Assembly (NCBI GenBank): GCA_001516055.1
Contig: LOEZ01000067.1
Span: 1-64,000, forward strand
From: Gracilibacter sp. BRH_c7a
GTDB taxonomy: Bacteria; Bacillota; Desulfitobacteriia; Desulfitobacteriales; Syntrophobotulaceae
Direction of reading: 5' to 3'
DNA length: 64,000 nucleotides
Positions 8,245-16,779 of this stretch are shown one piece after another; positions within the stretch are counted from its first letter, which is position 1; every line of letters begins with the position of its first letter. A program made the position numbers and the translations under genes. The notes beneath the pieces are model-generated. The model was not told the DNA's origin, did no database searches, and worked only from the letters and a program-made list of their open reading frames with translations.

Positions 8245-9483
8245 ATGAAGTTGAAAAAAAAGACAGTAATGCTGATAAGTTTTTCTTTGGGTGCCTTACT
8301 GTTTGCTACGACAGCCTTAGCTGATATGGTCAATAAGAGCGGCTATGAACAGCTTAAAGATGGGTTAAAGGTAACAGCAGAGAAATGTAGTGAAGAACTG
8401 GACAGTTTCACTTTAGATCTTTCTATGGAAGTCAAGAATAACGGTGAAACCCTTATCACAAGCAATGAAGTCAGCAAATTCGATAGAAGTAACAATGCTC
8501 AAGAAAGTTTTTCAAGTCAGGAAAGCGTCTATGGAAATGATTATAATTCTTATAATTATTCCGACGATAAAATGAGAATTAGATGGAGTGAAGATCAGGA
8601 TACATATTATGTAACTGAATTCACCAATGAAAGAGATCAGAGTTACTATAATAACCCCTTCAAGGAGGAAGGTGCTGAAGATATAGAAAGAATAGTAGAT
8701 GCAGTAGTCGGAAGCTTGAAAGATCATGTGATGGTAGAGGAGAATTCAGACGGGGGTAAAGAACTATCAGGTTCCCTATCTGAAATGCAGATACCTGCCT
8801 TGATAAATGCTTTTGCATCTTTCCAACTGAAACAACAGTTTAATGGCAGGCAGTCTAATATGCCTCATTTGACTCAAGATATCTTCGTCAAAGAAATCAG
8901 TGGTAAATCCATAATCAACGCCGACGGCATTATGGAAAGCATGCTAGGAACGGCTTTACTTTCCGGTAAGGATAAACAAGGACAGGTACATGAGCTGAGC
9001 TTCGAAATCTTAGTGAAGATGAGTGATATTAATAACACTACAGTAACTATGCCGGATTTAACCAATGAAAACGTTGTTAAAGAGGTAGAAAGACCGGGTT
9101 ATGGGCCAGAAATAACTAATCCGGAAAAATTCCAGGGACTATTCAAAAACGATATCCTAATCGAAAAGGATGGACAATACGTTAAGATTGGAGAGAGATA
9201 TATAAATATTACTCATATCGATGATTCTACGATCTCGGGTAGATATTATGAGGAATATAGAGACGATTATGAACAGTATACTGAGGGAGCTCTGGACTTT
9301 AGATTTGATGCCAGCTTTGAAAGAGATGGACGTCAAGCCAGTTTTGAATACACTACCGAGACAGGAAAGACAACTAGCGGCAACCTCTATCTTGACGAGT
9401 ATATAGGCAAGCTAAACTTCAATATCAATCAGGATAGCAGGAGTATGGTATATGACTATATGTTTAGCAAAGTGTTTGATTGA
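8245..9483 (+). CDS. Secreted protein of unknown function, first gene of an ABC/two-component operon
   Basis: 412 residues with a classic signal peptide (KLKKK, hydrophobic core, then TTALA-D, predicted cleavage near residue 27) and no lipobox or further membrane segment, so it should be exported to the cell surface or medium. The mature part is acidic and rich in Ser, Asn, Tyr and Asp, with a Tyr/Asn-rich patch near residues 92-125 and predicted beta-rich C-terminal half. I do not recognise the family. It is followed by a GC-rich hairpin and then an ABC-2 exporter and two-component system on the same strand; by context it may be the sensing or effector partner of that exporter. Confidence 0.8.
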   Translation: MKLKKKTVMLISFSLGALLFATTALADMVNKSGYEQLKDGLKVTAEKCSEELDSFTLDLSMEVKNNGETLITSNEVSKFDRSNNAQESFSSQESVYGNDYNSYNYSDDKMRIRWSEDQDTYYVTEFTNERDQSYYNNPFKEEGAEDIERIVDAVVGSLKDHVMVEENSDGGKELSGSLSEMQIPALINAFASFQLKQQFNGRQSNMPHLTQDIFVKEISGKSIINADGIMESMLGTALLSGKDKQGQVHELSFEILVKMSDINNTTVTMPDLTNENVVKEVERPGYGPEITNPEKFQGLFKNDILIEKDGQYVKIGERYINITHIDDSTISGRYYEEYRDDYEQYTEGALDFRFDASFERDGRQASFEYTTETGKTTSGNLYLDEYIGKLNFNINQDSRSMVYDYMFSKVFD

Positions 9484-9509
9484 TAGTATTTTATTTAAAA
9501 GTGATTGTT

Positions 9510-9532
9510 GCTGCCGGGTCATTCCCGGCAGC
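9510..9532 (+). other. GC-rich intercistronic hairpin
   Basis: GCTGCCGGG (9510-9518) pairs perfectly with CCCGGCAGC (9524-9532) over a TCATT loop. There is no T tract, so it probably stabilises the upstream mRNA end or partly attenuates transcription, giving more secreted protein than ABC transporter. Confidence 0.6.
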
Positions 9533-9558
9533 TATCGTTGCATTCTTGGAGGAAAAGC

Positions 9559-10302
9559 ATGAACAAAGTGATAGAAATTAAGGAGTTAAATAAGATATAT
9601 CAAAATGGTCGCGGTATCATGGACATTAACCTCGAGATCTACGAAGGAGATATCTTTGGTTTTCTAGGCCCTAATGGGGCGGGAAAGACAACAGCAATGA
9701 AAATTATGACAGGTCTTATTGCTCCTGATAGTGGAGATGTTAGGATTTTCGGACATAGCATTACAGAAGAATATGAACAGGCTATGGCCGGAGTGGGCTG
9801 TATAATAGAAGTTGCAGAATCCTTTCCTTTTCTTAGTGCTTATGAAAACCTCAAACAGTTTTCTCGCTATTATCCAGATGTTGATGACAAAAGAATAGAT
9901 GAAGTTCTGGAACTTACAGGGATGATTAAATTTAAACATGAAAAACCCAAGAAGTTTTCTTTGGGGATGAAACAGCGGCTGGGGTTGGCTGCTGCCATAG
10001 TATCCCGGCCTAAGATTCTAATACTTGATGAGCCACTTAATGGGTTGGATGTCGAAGGTATGATCGATATCCGCAAGCTAATTTTGCACTTAGCTGAAAA
10101 AGAAAGGACAACTTTTTTTATCTCTAGCCACTTGATACATGATGTTGAATTGACCTGTGACCGTATTGGAGTAATTTATAATGGAAAAATGCTTAATATT
10201 GACCGTACGGATAACATACTCCAAAACTATGCCACTTTAGAGAATTATTTTGTAAGTGAGGTGGAGAGAAATGGCCGTGTTCCAAGCAGCACTAATCAAT
10301 GA
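9559..10302 (+). CDS. ABC transporter ATP-binding protein (ABC-2 exporter type)
   Basis: 247 residues. Walker A is GPNGAGKTT, the signature is SLGMKQRLGLA, Walker B is ILILDEPLNGLD and the switch His is in FISSHLIHDVE. The branch resembles the BcrA/NatA-type ATPases that power antibiotic, lantibiotic or sodium efflux. The start ATG at 9559 follows GGAGG by 6 nt; the frame is open upstream but without a ribosome binding site. The stop lies 32 nt inside the following permease gene, indicating translational coupling. Confidence 0.92.
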   Translation: MNKVIEIKELNKIYQNGRGIMDINLEIYEGDIFGFLGPNGAGKTTAMKIMTGLIAPDSGDVRIFGHSITEEYEQAMAGVGCIIEVAESFPFLSAYENLKQFSRYYPDVDDKRIDEVLELTGMIKFKHEKPKKFSLGMKQRLGLAAAIVSRPKILILDEPLNGLDVEGMIDIRKLILHLAEKERTTFFISSHLIHDVELTCDRIGVIYNGKMLNIDRTDNILQNYATLENYFVSEVERNGRVPSSTNQ

Positions 10303-11023
10303 AATAGAAAAATTATATAAAAAGAAAAAAATAATGGTAGCTATTATTATCTCCCTCTCCGTCATAATCATAGGTCAACTTATTATAGTAGGGATGAGAA
10401 CGGGATTTGGACTAAGGGGGGTGGGTAGTGTTGAATTCCCTATCCTGGTATTATCAGTAGTAGTCAATACCATCCTCCCACTTTTTACTGCCTTGGTAGC
10501 AATTGATTGTTTCTCGAGCGAATTCTCCAACAACATGATGAGAGTTACCCTTACTAGACCGGTGAGCAGATTCAAGATTTTTAGTGCTAAAGTAACCACT
10601 ATAGTATTCTTTATCCTATTTAATCTATTTGTTCTTTTCGTATTCTCATTGCTGGCAGGATTTTTATTCAATGCTAATTCGGCTACCGCAATAGGCTTGT
10701 TCAAGATAGTGATATCTTATGGTGTAAGCCTAATACCTATGATAGTATTGGCCTTAGGAATTATCCTTTTAACCAACATTTTTAAGAATGGGACATCGGT
10801 ATTCTTCGTCTCAATTTTAGGATTCCTTATTTTAAAAGCCGGTGCAGTAATCTTTTCTCAGTATTCCAGCTTATTTATTACCTCCCAGCTAGATTGGTAT
10901 AATTTGTGGCTGGCAAGTTCGTTCCCTCTTAATACAATTGTTAATCAACTCTTGATAATGCTGGGATACGCTATAATGTTTTTTACAGCAGGATATTATT
11001 TGTTTGATAAAAAAGAGTATTAG
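10271..11023 (+). CDS. ABC-2 type permease
   Basis: 250 residues with about six hydrophobic segments (roughly residues 24-45, 58-80, 100-130, 140-165, 175-195, 220-245) and a soluble N-terminal lead of about 20 residues. It carries no binding-protein partner, so with the preceding ATPase it should form an exporter of the BcrAB or bacitracin/lantibiotic-immunity kind. ATG 10271 follows GTGGAGAGA. It ends 8 bp before the histidine kinase gene, in the same operon. Confidence 0.88.
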   Translation: MAVFQAALINEIEKLYKKKKIMVAIIISLSVIIIGQLIIVGMRTGFGLRGVGSVEFPILVLSVVVNTILPLFTALVAIDCFSSEFSNNMMRVTLTRPVSRFKIFSAKVTTIVFFILFNLFVLFVFSLLAGFLFNANSATAIGLFKIVISYGVSLIPMIVLALGIILLTNIFKNGTSVFFVSILGFLILKAGAVIFSQYSSLFITSQLDWYNLWLASSFPLNTIVNQLLIMLGYAIMFFTAGYYLFDKKEY

Positions 11024-11031
11024 GTGGAAAG

Positions 11032-12462
11032 ATGAACCTTAACAAACGCTTAAAATTTGCTAACGCAGCAACAGTAATAATTCCGGTAATTATTACTGCT
11101 TTGCTTGTGTTGGCTTATCTTTTTATTTATAGCAAAGTCTCAAACACCAATTTATCATTTGATAACTATCAAAGATTGAATCAAATCACGTTGGAGTTAT
11201 CGAGACCTGAAAGTTATTTGCAAAAGAATCCTGAAATTATCGAAGAGAAGAGTTTCCAAAGTTATCTAGAGGAAAGAATTGCTGGACTAGATGGAGAGTT
11301 AGTTATCCTAAAAGATGAAAGACTTGTATTTTCCACTCGTCCATTTAGCAAAATAGAGATAGCTAAAGTCTTAGGAATAGGAAAGATGGAGCAAAGTAAA
11401 GAACCAGTAATTCTTGATAGAGTATCCTATACCATCCAAACAGTTGAAGTTGATTTAAAGAACGGTTCCGAAGGTCTGGTAATATTACTAGCACCATTGG
11501 AAAAGGGAATAGCCGGTTTTATGGGTATCCTTATCCTAGCAGGATTATCCTTTGGTTTATCCTTTACATTTATGAATATCTTCATATCGCGCCAGTTTTC
11601 CCTAACCATCTTGAAGCCCCTGAATAACCTTCAGAAGGCAGCAGCAGAAATTAGCGGCGGAAATCTCAACTATGAGATAGTTGAAGAGGGGGATGAGGAG
11701 ATTCAGGAGTTATGTAGAGATTTAGAACTTATGAGGATTAAACTGAAAAACGCTGTTAATGAACAATTAAAACTCGAAGATAACCGTAAGGTGCTTATAT
11801 CAAGCATATCACATGATCTGAAGACGCCGGTTACATCAATCAAAGGCTACGTAGAGGGAATACTTGATGGGGTTGCCAATTCACCAGAAAAAACCGATAG
11901 ATATCTAAAAACCATTTATACAAAAGCCCAACAAGTAGATGAAATGATTGATGATCTTTTACTTTATGCTAAACTGGACCTCAATCAAATACCTTTTAAT
12001 TTTGAAAAGACAGAGGTAGAAGAGTACATTAAAAAATGCATCTTGGAAAGCGAACCTGAGTTGGATAGGCATAGAATTAAGATTATGCTGGTTAACGACT
12101 TAAAAGGAAACCATCATGTCCTGCTAGATCAGGAAAGAATGAACAGAGTCATTATGAACATCCTAGATAACTCGCTCAAATACATGGATAAGGATCAAGG
12201 AGAAATAAGAATATTCCTTAGAGAGACAAAAACCAGTATAATTATTGAGATTCGGGATAATGGAATAGGTATCAAGGAAAAAGATCTTCCTTACATCTTT
12301 GACCGCTTCTATCGTTCAGATACTGCAAGAGGAGAAATTAAAGGAAGTGGTCTGGGACTGGCCATCGCCAGACAAATTATCGAAGGCCATGGAGGCAAAG
12401 TATGGGCCCTAACTCATGGAGACCAAGGTACCAGCATAATGATTTCACTAAGTAAATCATAA
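11032..12462 (+). CDS. Sensor histidine kinase (two transmembrane segments, HAMP)
   Basis: 476 residues: TM1 about 12-33, extracytoplasmic sensor region about 35-155, TM2 about 160-184, HAMP about 185-240, HisKA with phospho-acceptor His261 in SSISHDLKTPVTS, N box 371-384 (NRVIMNILDN...), G1 DNGIGI 409-414 and G2 GSGLGLA 438-444. All catalytic motifs are intact. The stimulus is probably sensed by the roughly 120-residue outer domain. The response regulator gene begins 14 bp downstream; the pair most likely controls the preceding exporter and secreted protein. Confidence 0.93.
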   Translation: MNLNKRLKFANAATVIIPVIITALLVLAYLFIYSKVSNTNLSFDNYQRLNQITLELSRPESYLQKNPEIIEEKSFQSYLEERIAGLDGELVILKDERLVFSTRPFSKIEIAKVLGIGKMEQSKEPVILDRVSYTIQTVEVDLKNGSEGLVILLAPLEKGIAGFMGILILAGLSFGLSFTFMNIFISRQFSLTILKPLNNLQKAAAEISGGNLNYEIVEEGDEEIQELCRDLELMRIKLKNAVNEQLKLEDNRKVLISSISHDLKTPVTSIKGYVEGILDGVANSPEKTDRYLKTIYTKAQQVDEMIDDLLLYAKLDLNQIPFNFEKTEVEEYIKKCILESEPELDRHRIKIMLVNDLKGNHHVLLDQERMNRVIMNILDNSLKYMDKDQGEIRIFLRETKTSIIIEIRDNGIGIKEKDLPYIFDRFYRSDTARGEIKGSGLGLAIARQIIEGHGGKVWALTHGDQGTSIMISLSKS

Positions 12463-12476
12463 ATGAGGGAACGGAT

Positions 12477-13175
12477 ATGAAAAAGATTCTGATTATCGAA
12501 GATGATAAAAGTATCTCTGAGTTACAAAAAGATTATCTAGAAGTGGCAGGGTTTGAAGTGGAAGTATGCTCTAACGGCCTAGAAGGGTTAGAAGTAATGA
12601 GGCAAGATCATTTTGACCTGCTCATTCTGGATATCATGCTTCCTGGTATGGATGGTTTAGATATTCTCCGCAAGATAAAAGAAGAGAAAGATATACCAGT
12701 TCTTTTGGTCTCTGCTAAGAAGGAAGAAATCGATAAAATCAAAGGGTTAAGTCTTGGTGCGGATGACTATATAACCAAGCCTTTTAGCCCGGGAGAGCTG
12801 GTTGCCAGGGTAAAAGCAAATATGGTCAATTATGAAAGATTGAAACAAAAATTCAGGGACGGTTCACACGGAAACGATTCGGTAACCATCCGTGGCTTAA
12901 AAATTGAAAAAGGTGCTCGCCGAGTTTTTATCAATAACCAGGAAGTAAATTTGGCTCAGAAAGAGTTTGACTTACTTATCTATCTGGCCCAAAATCCGAA
13001 TAGAGTGTTTGGACGGGAAGAATTATTTGAACGTGTTTGGGGATTAGAAGCTTTAGGAGACTCTGCTACCATAACTGTACACATTGCAAGAATAAGAGAA
13101 AAAGTTGAGATAGACCCATCTAATCCACAATATATCGAAACTGTTTGGGGGGCAGGCTATAGATTCAGAGTCTAA
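12477..13175 (+). CDS. OmpR/PhoB-family response regulator
   Basis: 232 residues. Receiver domain 1-118 with the acidic pocket Glu8-Asp9-Asp10, phospho-acceptor Asp52 in LLILDIMLPGMDG and Lys in ADDYITKPF; a winged-helix DNA-binding domain (about 135-232) with FDLLIYLAQNPNRVFGREELFERVWG and TVHIARIREKVE. Start follows GAGGGAACGG. It is the last gene of the 8.2-13.2 kb operon. A shallow hairpin in the AT-rich 210 bp downstream may end transcription, before the arginine promoter. Confidence 0.94.
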   Translation: MKKILIIEDDKSISELQKDYLEVAGFEVEVCSNGLEGLEVMRQDHFDLLILDIMLPGMDGLDILRKIKEEKDIPVLLVSAKKEEIDKIKGLSLGADDYITKPFSPGELVARVKANMVNYERLKQKFRDGSHGNDSVTIRGLKIEKGARRVFINNQEVNLAQKEFDLLIYLAQNPNRVFGREELFERVWGLEALGDSATITVHIARIREKVEIDPSNPQYIETVWGAGYRFRV

Positions 13176-13324
13176 GGATATAATAAACGAAAGAGGTAAA
13201 AATATAATAATACATAGATAATTGAAGTGTCCTGAAACTCAAGCTGAGTAGAAGAGGCACTAATTTTATTTATGAAGATAAAAGAAAGATAAAGATATAA
13301 ATGTAACAAGCTAGCAAAATATTA

Positions 13325-13356
13325 TTGAATAATTATACATTAGAATGTATAATTAT
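13325..13356 (+). promoter_or_regulatory. Arginine operon promoter overlapped by an ARG-box palindrome
   Basis: TTGAAT (13325-13330), a 17-nt spacer and a perfect TATAAT (13348-13353) form a strong promoter. ATAATTATACAT (13329-13340) and ATGTATAATTAT (13345-13356) are a perfect inverted repeat across TAGA and match two ARG boxes (TGAATAATTATACA type), so ArgR with arginine would block polymerase directly. Confidence 0.85.
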
Positions 13357-13385
13357 AATAAAATCGATTTGAGGAGGTTATCTAA

Positions 13386-14411
13386 GTGAAAGTCGGGATT
13401 TTAGGCGCAACGGGATATACAGGGCAGGAACTGCTTCGAATCTTGAATAACCACCCTGAAGTTGAAGTAGTCTATATTGGATCTTCTACATCAGCGGGCA
13501 AGAAAATAGCTGAGATATATCCTCATCTTACTGATACTAGTTTGTTAATCCTCGAAAATGAAGAAGTGCCTGATGTCGATCTATTATTTATAGCCCTCCC
13601 TCATGGAATAGCAGCATCCAGGGCAGAAGAATTATTAGCGCGAGGAATCAAAATCATCGATCTCGGAGCGGATTTCCGCCTCAGGCAGGCTGATGTCTAT
13701 GAAGAGTGGTATAAATTAAAACATCCTAACCCTACAATAATTAAGGATGCAGTGTATGGACTACCTGAATTATATAGGCAGGAAATAAAAGATAAAAATA
13801 TTATCGCCAATCCAGGATGTTATCCAACGGCATCCCTTCTTTCTCTAGTGCCATTATTGAAGGCAGGATTTATCAAAAAAGAAGGTATCGTCATCGATGG
13901 GAAATCTGGAGTATCCGGGGCAGGGCGAGGAATGAACCAAGCCGTGCACTTCTCAGAAGTCAATGAAAACTTTAAAGCATATGGAGTAGGTGAACATAGA
14001 CATACTCCAGAAATCGAACAACAATTAGGTTTGGCCGCAGGCAGTTCAGTTATTATCAATTTCACACCTCATCTTGTACCCATGACCAGAGGAATTTTGG
14101 TAACCATCTATGCAGATATCAAGGGTGAGATAAGCGATCAAGAACTGCGTAACTGCTGGCAAGATTACTATGCGGGGGAACCTTTCATCCATTTACTTCC
14201 TGAAGGGATATGGCCTCAGACCAAATATTGTTATGGTAGTAATCATGCTTTTCTTCAATTAAAATATGAGCCAAGGACAGGCAAAGCCGTCTTGGTAGGA
14301 GTTATAGATAACCTTGTCAAAGGTGCGTCAGGTCAGGCTATCCAAAATATGAATCTTTTGTTCGGATTACCTGAAACTACAGGTTTGGAAACTACAGGAT
14401 TATGGCCGTAG
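13386..14411 (+). CDS. argC: N-acetyl-gamma-glutamyl-phosphate reductase
   Basis: 341 residues. It reduces N-acetylglutamyl phosphate to the semialdehyde with NADPH, the third step of arginine synthesis. GATGYTGQELLRIL at the N-terminus is the nucleotide-binding motif; catalytic Cys145 lies in ANPGCYPTASL. Start is GTG, after a GAGGAGG ribosome binding site. First gene of argCJBD-carAB, directly behind the ARG-box promoter, so repression by arginine is expected. The last residues (a repeated TTGLETTGL stretch) extend slightly beyond the usual end. Confidence 0.96.
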   Translation: MKVGILGATGYTGQELLRILNNHPEVEVVYIGSSTSAGKKIAEIYPHLTDTSLLILENEEVPDVDLLFIALPHGIAASRAEELLARGIKIIDLGADFRLRQADVYEEWYKLKHPNPTIIKDAVYGLPELYRQEIKDKNIIANPGCYPTASLLSLVPLLKAGFIKKEGIVIDGKSGVSGAGRGMNQAVHFSEVNENFKAYGVGEHRHTPEIEQQLGLAAGSSVIINFTPHLVPMTRGILVTIYADIKGEISDQELRNCWQDYYAGEPFIHLLPEGIWPQTKYCYGSNHAFLQLKYEPRTGKAVLVGVIDNLVKGASGQAIQNMNLLFGLPETTGLETTGLWP

Positions 14412-14446
14412 ATTAAGTGTCAAGCAATGTAAAGGAAGGATAGATA

Positions 14447-15694
14447 ATGAATACGAAGAATCGCAGATGGAAGATAGTTAAGGGAGGAATTTCGGCACCA
14501 ACCGGTTTCCACGCTGTCGGGGTCAAGGCCGGAATCAAATATCAAGAAAAATTTGATATAGCACTTCTCAAATCTGAGCTTATGGCAACCGCTGCAGGGA
14601 TGTTTACGCGTAATGTAGTAAAAGCTCATCCCTTGGTTCTTACAGAAAAACATCTTAAGGACAGTAAAGCTCAGGCTGTGATTATAAATAGTGGTAATGC
14701 CAATGCCTGTATGGGAGAGATTGGAGATAGAGCAGCTTGGCAGATGGCAGAGGCGACAGCAGAGGAATTGGGAACATCACCTGAGAATATATTGGTATCT
14801 TCTACAGGTGTCATAGGTCAAGCCATGTCTATGGATAAAGTCCTTCCTGGAATTAGATTGGCCGTTCAGGAGTTAAAACATCTTGAGCAATCTAATGATG
14901 CTCAATTAAAAGCAGATCAGGCTCATAAGGCAGCTCTAGCAATTATGACTACTGATCTTGTCCCGAAAGAGCTGGCTATGGAACTTGAGTGCGCGAGCGG
15001 AACAGTGAAATTAGGCATCATGGCTAAAGGATCCGGAATGATTCACCCCAATATGGGTACCATGCTCTGTTTTATCACTACCGATGCCAAGGTTGAAGCT
15101 GGGAAGCTCAAAGAACTATTACAAGAAGCTACGGATGAAACCTTTAACATGATAACAGTTGATGGTGATACCAGTACCAATGATATGATAGTCATCCTAG
15201 CTAATGGAGCTTCTGGAGTGAAACCAGAAGGTGATGACTGGCATTCATTCTCAGGAATGGTAAAGGAAGCCTGCTGTGAGATGGCTAAAGCCATAGCACG
15301 AGATGGAGAAGGGGCTAGTAAGTTCCTGGAAGTAAGAGTGACAGGAGCCAGGTCTTTAGATGATGCTAGGAAGATAGCCCGAAGCGTTACGTCTTCCAGT
15401 CTTGTTAAATCAGCATTATATGGCGAAGATGCTAACTGGGGAAGGGTCCTCGCTGCTGCAGGATATTCCGGAGCAAACTTTAATCCTCGTAAAGCAGATA
15501 TCTTTCTGAACAATCTTCAGGTGGCGAAGAATGGTCAGGGTCTGGAGTTCTCCGAAGAAGAAGCTTCTGTGAGACTAAAAGAAAAAGATATTATTATTTT
15601 AATAAGTTTACAAGATGGCAATATATCGGCCACAGCCTGGGGATGTGACCTAACCCATAAATATGTGGATATTAATGCAGATTATCGAACATGA
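14447..15694 (+). CDS. argJ: Glutamate N-acetyltransferase (ornithine acetyltransferase)
   Basis: 415 residues. ArgJ transfers the acetyl group from N-acetylornithine to glutamate, closing the acetyl cycle. It is an Ntn-type enzyme that cleaves itself before a nucleophilic Thr; here the site reads MIHPNMGTML, with Gly in the position that is usually Ala before the Thr, a mild variation. Other family motifs are KGSGMI, TVDGDTSTNDM and GEDANWGRVLAAAGYSG. Start ATG follows GGAAGGATA. Whether it is mono- or bifunctional cannot be read from the sequence; no argA was seen in the window. Confidence 0.95.
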   Translation: MNTKNRRWKIVKGGISAPTGFHAVGVKAGIKYQEKFDIALLKSELMATAAGMFTRNVVKAHPLVLTEKHLKDSKAQAVIINSGNANACMGEIGDRAAWQMAEATAEELGTSPENILVSSTGVIGQAMSMDKVLPGIRLAVQELKHLEQSNDAQLKADQAHKAALAIMTTDLVPKELAMELECASGTVKLGIMAKGSGMIHPNMGTMLCFITTDAKVEAGKLKELLQEATDETFNMITVDGDTSTNDMIVILANGASGVKPEGDDWHSFSGMVKEACCEMAKAIARDGEGASKFLEVRVTGARSLDDARKIARSVTSSSLVKSALYGEDANWGRVLAAAGYSGANFNPRKADIFLNNLQVAKNGQGLEFSEEEASVRLKEKDIIILISLQDGNISATAWGCDLTHKYVDINADYRT

Positions 15695-15708
15695 TTATGT
15701 TGACTTAG

Positions 15709-15792
15709 GTAAGGATACATAGTTGCGTAAGGATAATTAGCAAGTTAGGTAAGGATAATTCACAAGTTAGTTGAAAGATAGTTCGGAAGCTT
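15709..15792 (+). repeat. Degenerate 22-bp tandem repeat between argJ and argB
   Basis: Two adjacent 22-bp units beginning GTAAGGATAATT (15727-15748 and 15749-15770) differ at two positions. Decayed copies flank them (from 15709 and from 15771). The spacer has no gene; it lies inside the transcribed operon. Confidence 0.7.
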
Positions 15793-15830
15793 GTGCGTGA
15801 TGAACGGAAAATGAAAAGAGGGGATATGAG

Positions 15831-16742
15831 ATGGAAGAGAAAACAAATATCAGAGGCAGCATAAGTAATTTAGATAAAGCGGATATTTTGATAGAAGCCT
15901 TGCCTTATATCCAAAAGTTTGCTGGAACTACCGTGGTAATCAAATATGGTGGTCATGCCATGATAGATAGACAGCTCAAGGAAAAGGTCATGTTAGATAT
16001 TCTTCTTCTACATTCAGTAGGGATAAGACCTGTGATAATTCACGGCGGCGGGCCGGAGATTAATACTATGCTGAAGCGAGTTGGCAAGGAGAGCACTTTT
16101 ATTCAGGGTCTAAGGGTAACCGACAAGGAGACAATGGAGATAGCCGCCATGGTGCTAGTAGGTAAACTCAACAAAGAAATCGTCTCTATGCTTAATGCTT
16201 ACGGTGGTAAGGCTGTTGGCTTAAGTGGCCAGGATGCTCAGCTCCTGCAGGCAGATAAGAAGCCAATGAAGATGGAAAATGAAGATGGTCTAATGGAAGA
16301 TATAGATCTGGGCTATGTAGGTCAGATTACCAAAGTTTCTCCCGGTATTATCACTAGTCTTCTTGAACAAGGATATATTCCCGTAATCTCACCCATCGCT
16401 GGAGGGAAGAGCAGCGATAATTACAATGTCAATGCTGATACGGCAGCAGGTATGATCGCTGGAGCGTTAGATGCAGATAAACTCTTGCTTTTGACAGATG
16501 TCAAAGGGGTTATGGAGGACGTTCAGAACCCTGAGTCGCTAATCTCTGTAATCGATAGAAATAGAGTACCATCTATGTTATCGGAGGGAGTCCTTCAAGG
16601 AGGGATGATTCCAAAAGTTGAATGTGCTGTTAATGCACTGCAACAGGGGGTCGGTTCGGTTCATATTATTGATGGCCGACAACCTCATGCTATTCTGCTG
16701 GAAATCTTCACTGACGGTGGGATAGGTACTATGATTAGGTAA
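15831..16742 (+). CDS. argB: Acetylglutamate kinase
   Basis: 303 residues of the amino-acid-kinase fold. It phosphorylates N-acetylglutamate. Motifs are VIKYGGHAM near residue 38, [11 protein letters not shown] (substrate loop), the Asn-rich [26 protein letters not shown] region and a C-terminal [16 protein letters not shown]. The N-terminal extension of about 25 residues is of the type found in hexameric, arginine-inhibitable kinases, so feedback inhibition by arginine is plausible (inference). Third gene of the operon; argD follows 37 bp later. Confidence 0.96.
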   Translation: MEEKTNIRGSISNLDKADILIEALPYIQKFAGTTVVIKYGGHAMIDRQLKEKVMLDILLLHSVGIRPVIIHGGGPEINTMLKRVGKESTFIQGLRVTDKETMEIAAMVLVGKLNKEIVSMLNAYGGKAVGLSGQDAQLLQADKKPMKMENEDGLMEDIDLGYVGQITKVSPGIITSLLEQGYIPVISPIAGGKSSDNYNVNADTAAGMIAGALDADKLLLLTDVKGVMEDVQNPESLISVIDRNRVPSMLSEGVLQGGMIPKVECAVNALQQGVGSVHIIDGRQPHAILLEIFTDGGIGTMIR

Positions 16743-16779
16743 TGATAATACCAATTTGAATGAAAGGTGTCTGGTTTAG

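Noticed and set aside
13176-13385. T-box or other arginine riboswitch in front of argC
   Set aside because: The predicted transcription start leaves only about 26 nt of leader; there is no specifier stem, T-box sequence or terminator. The ARG-box operator explains regulation.
15043-15513. Long open frame antisense to argJ
   Set aside because: It is fully contained in argJ, has no ribosome binding site and its sequence is a reverse reading of conserved codons.
15709-15792. Tandem repeats considered as a CRISPR array
   Set aside because: Units are adjacent with no unique spacers, only two good copies, and no cas genes nearby.
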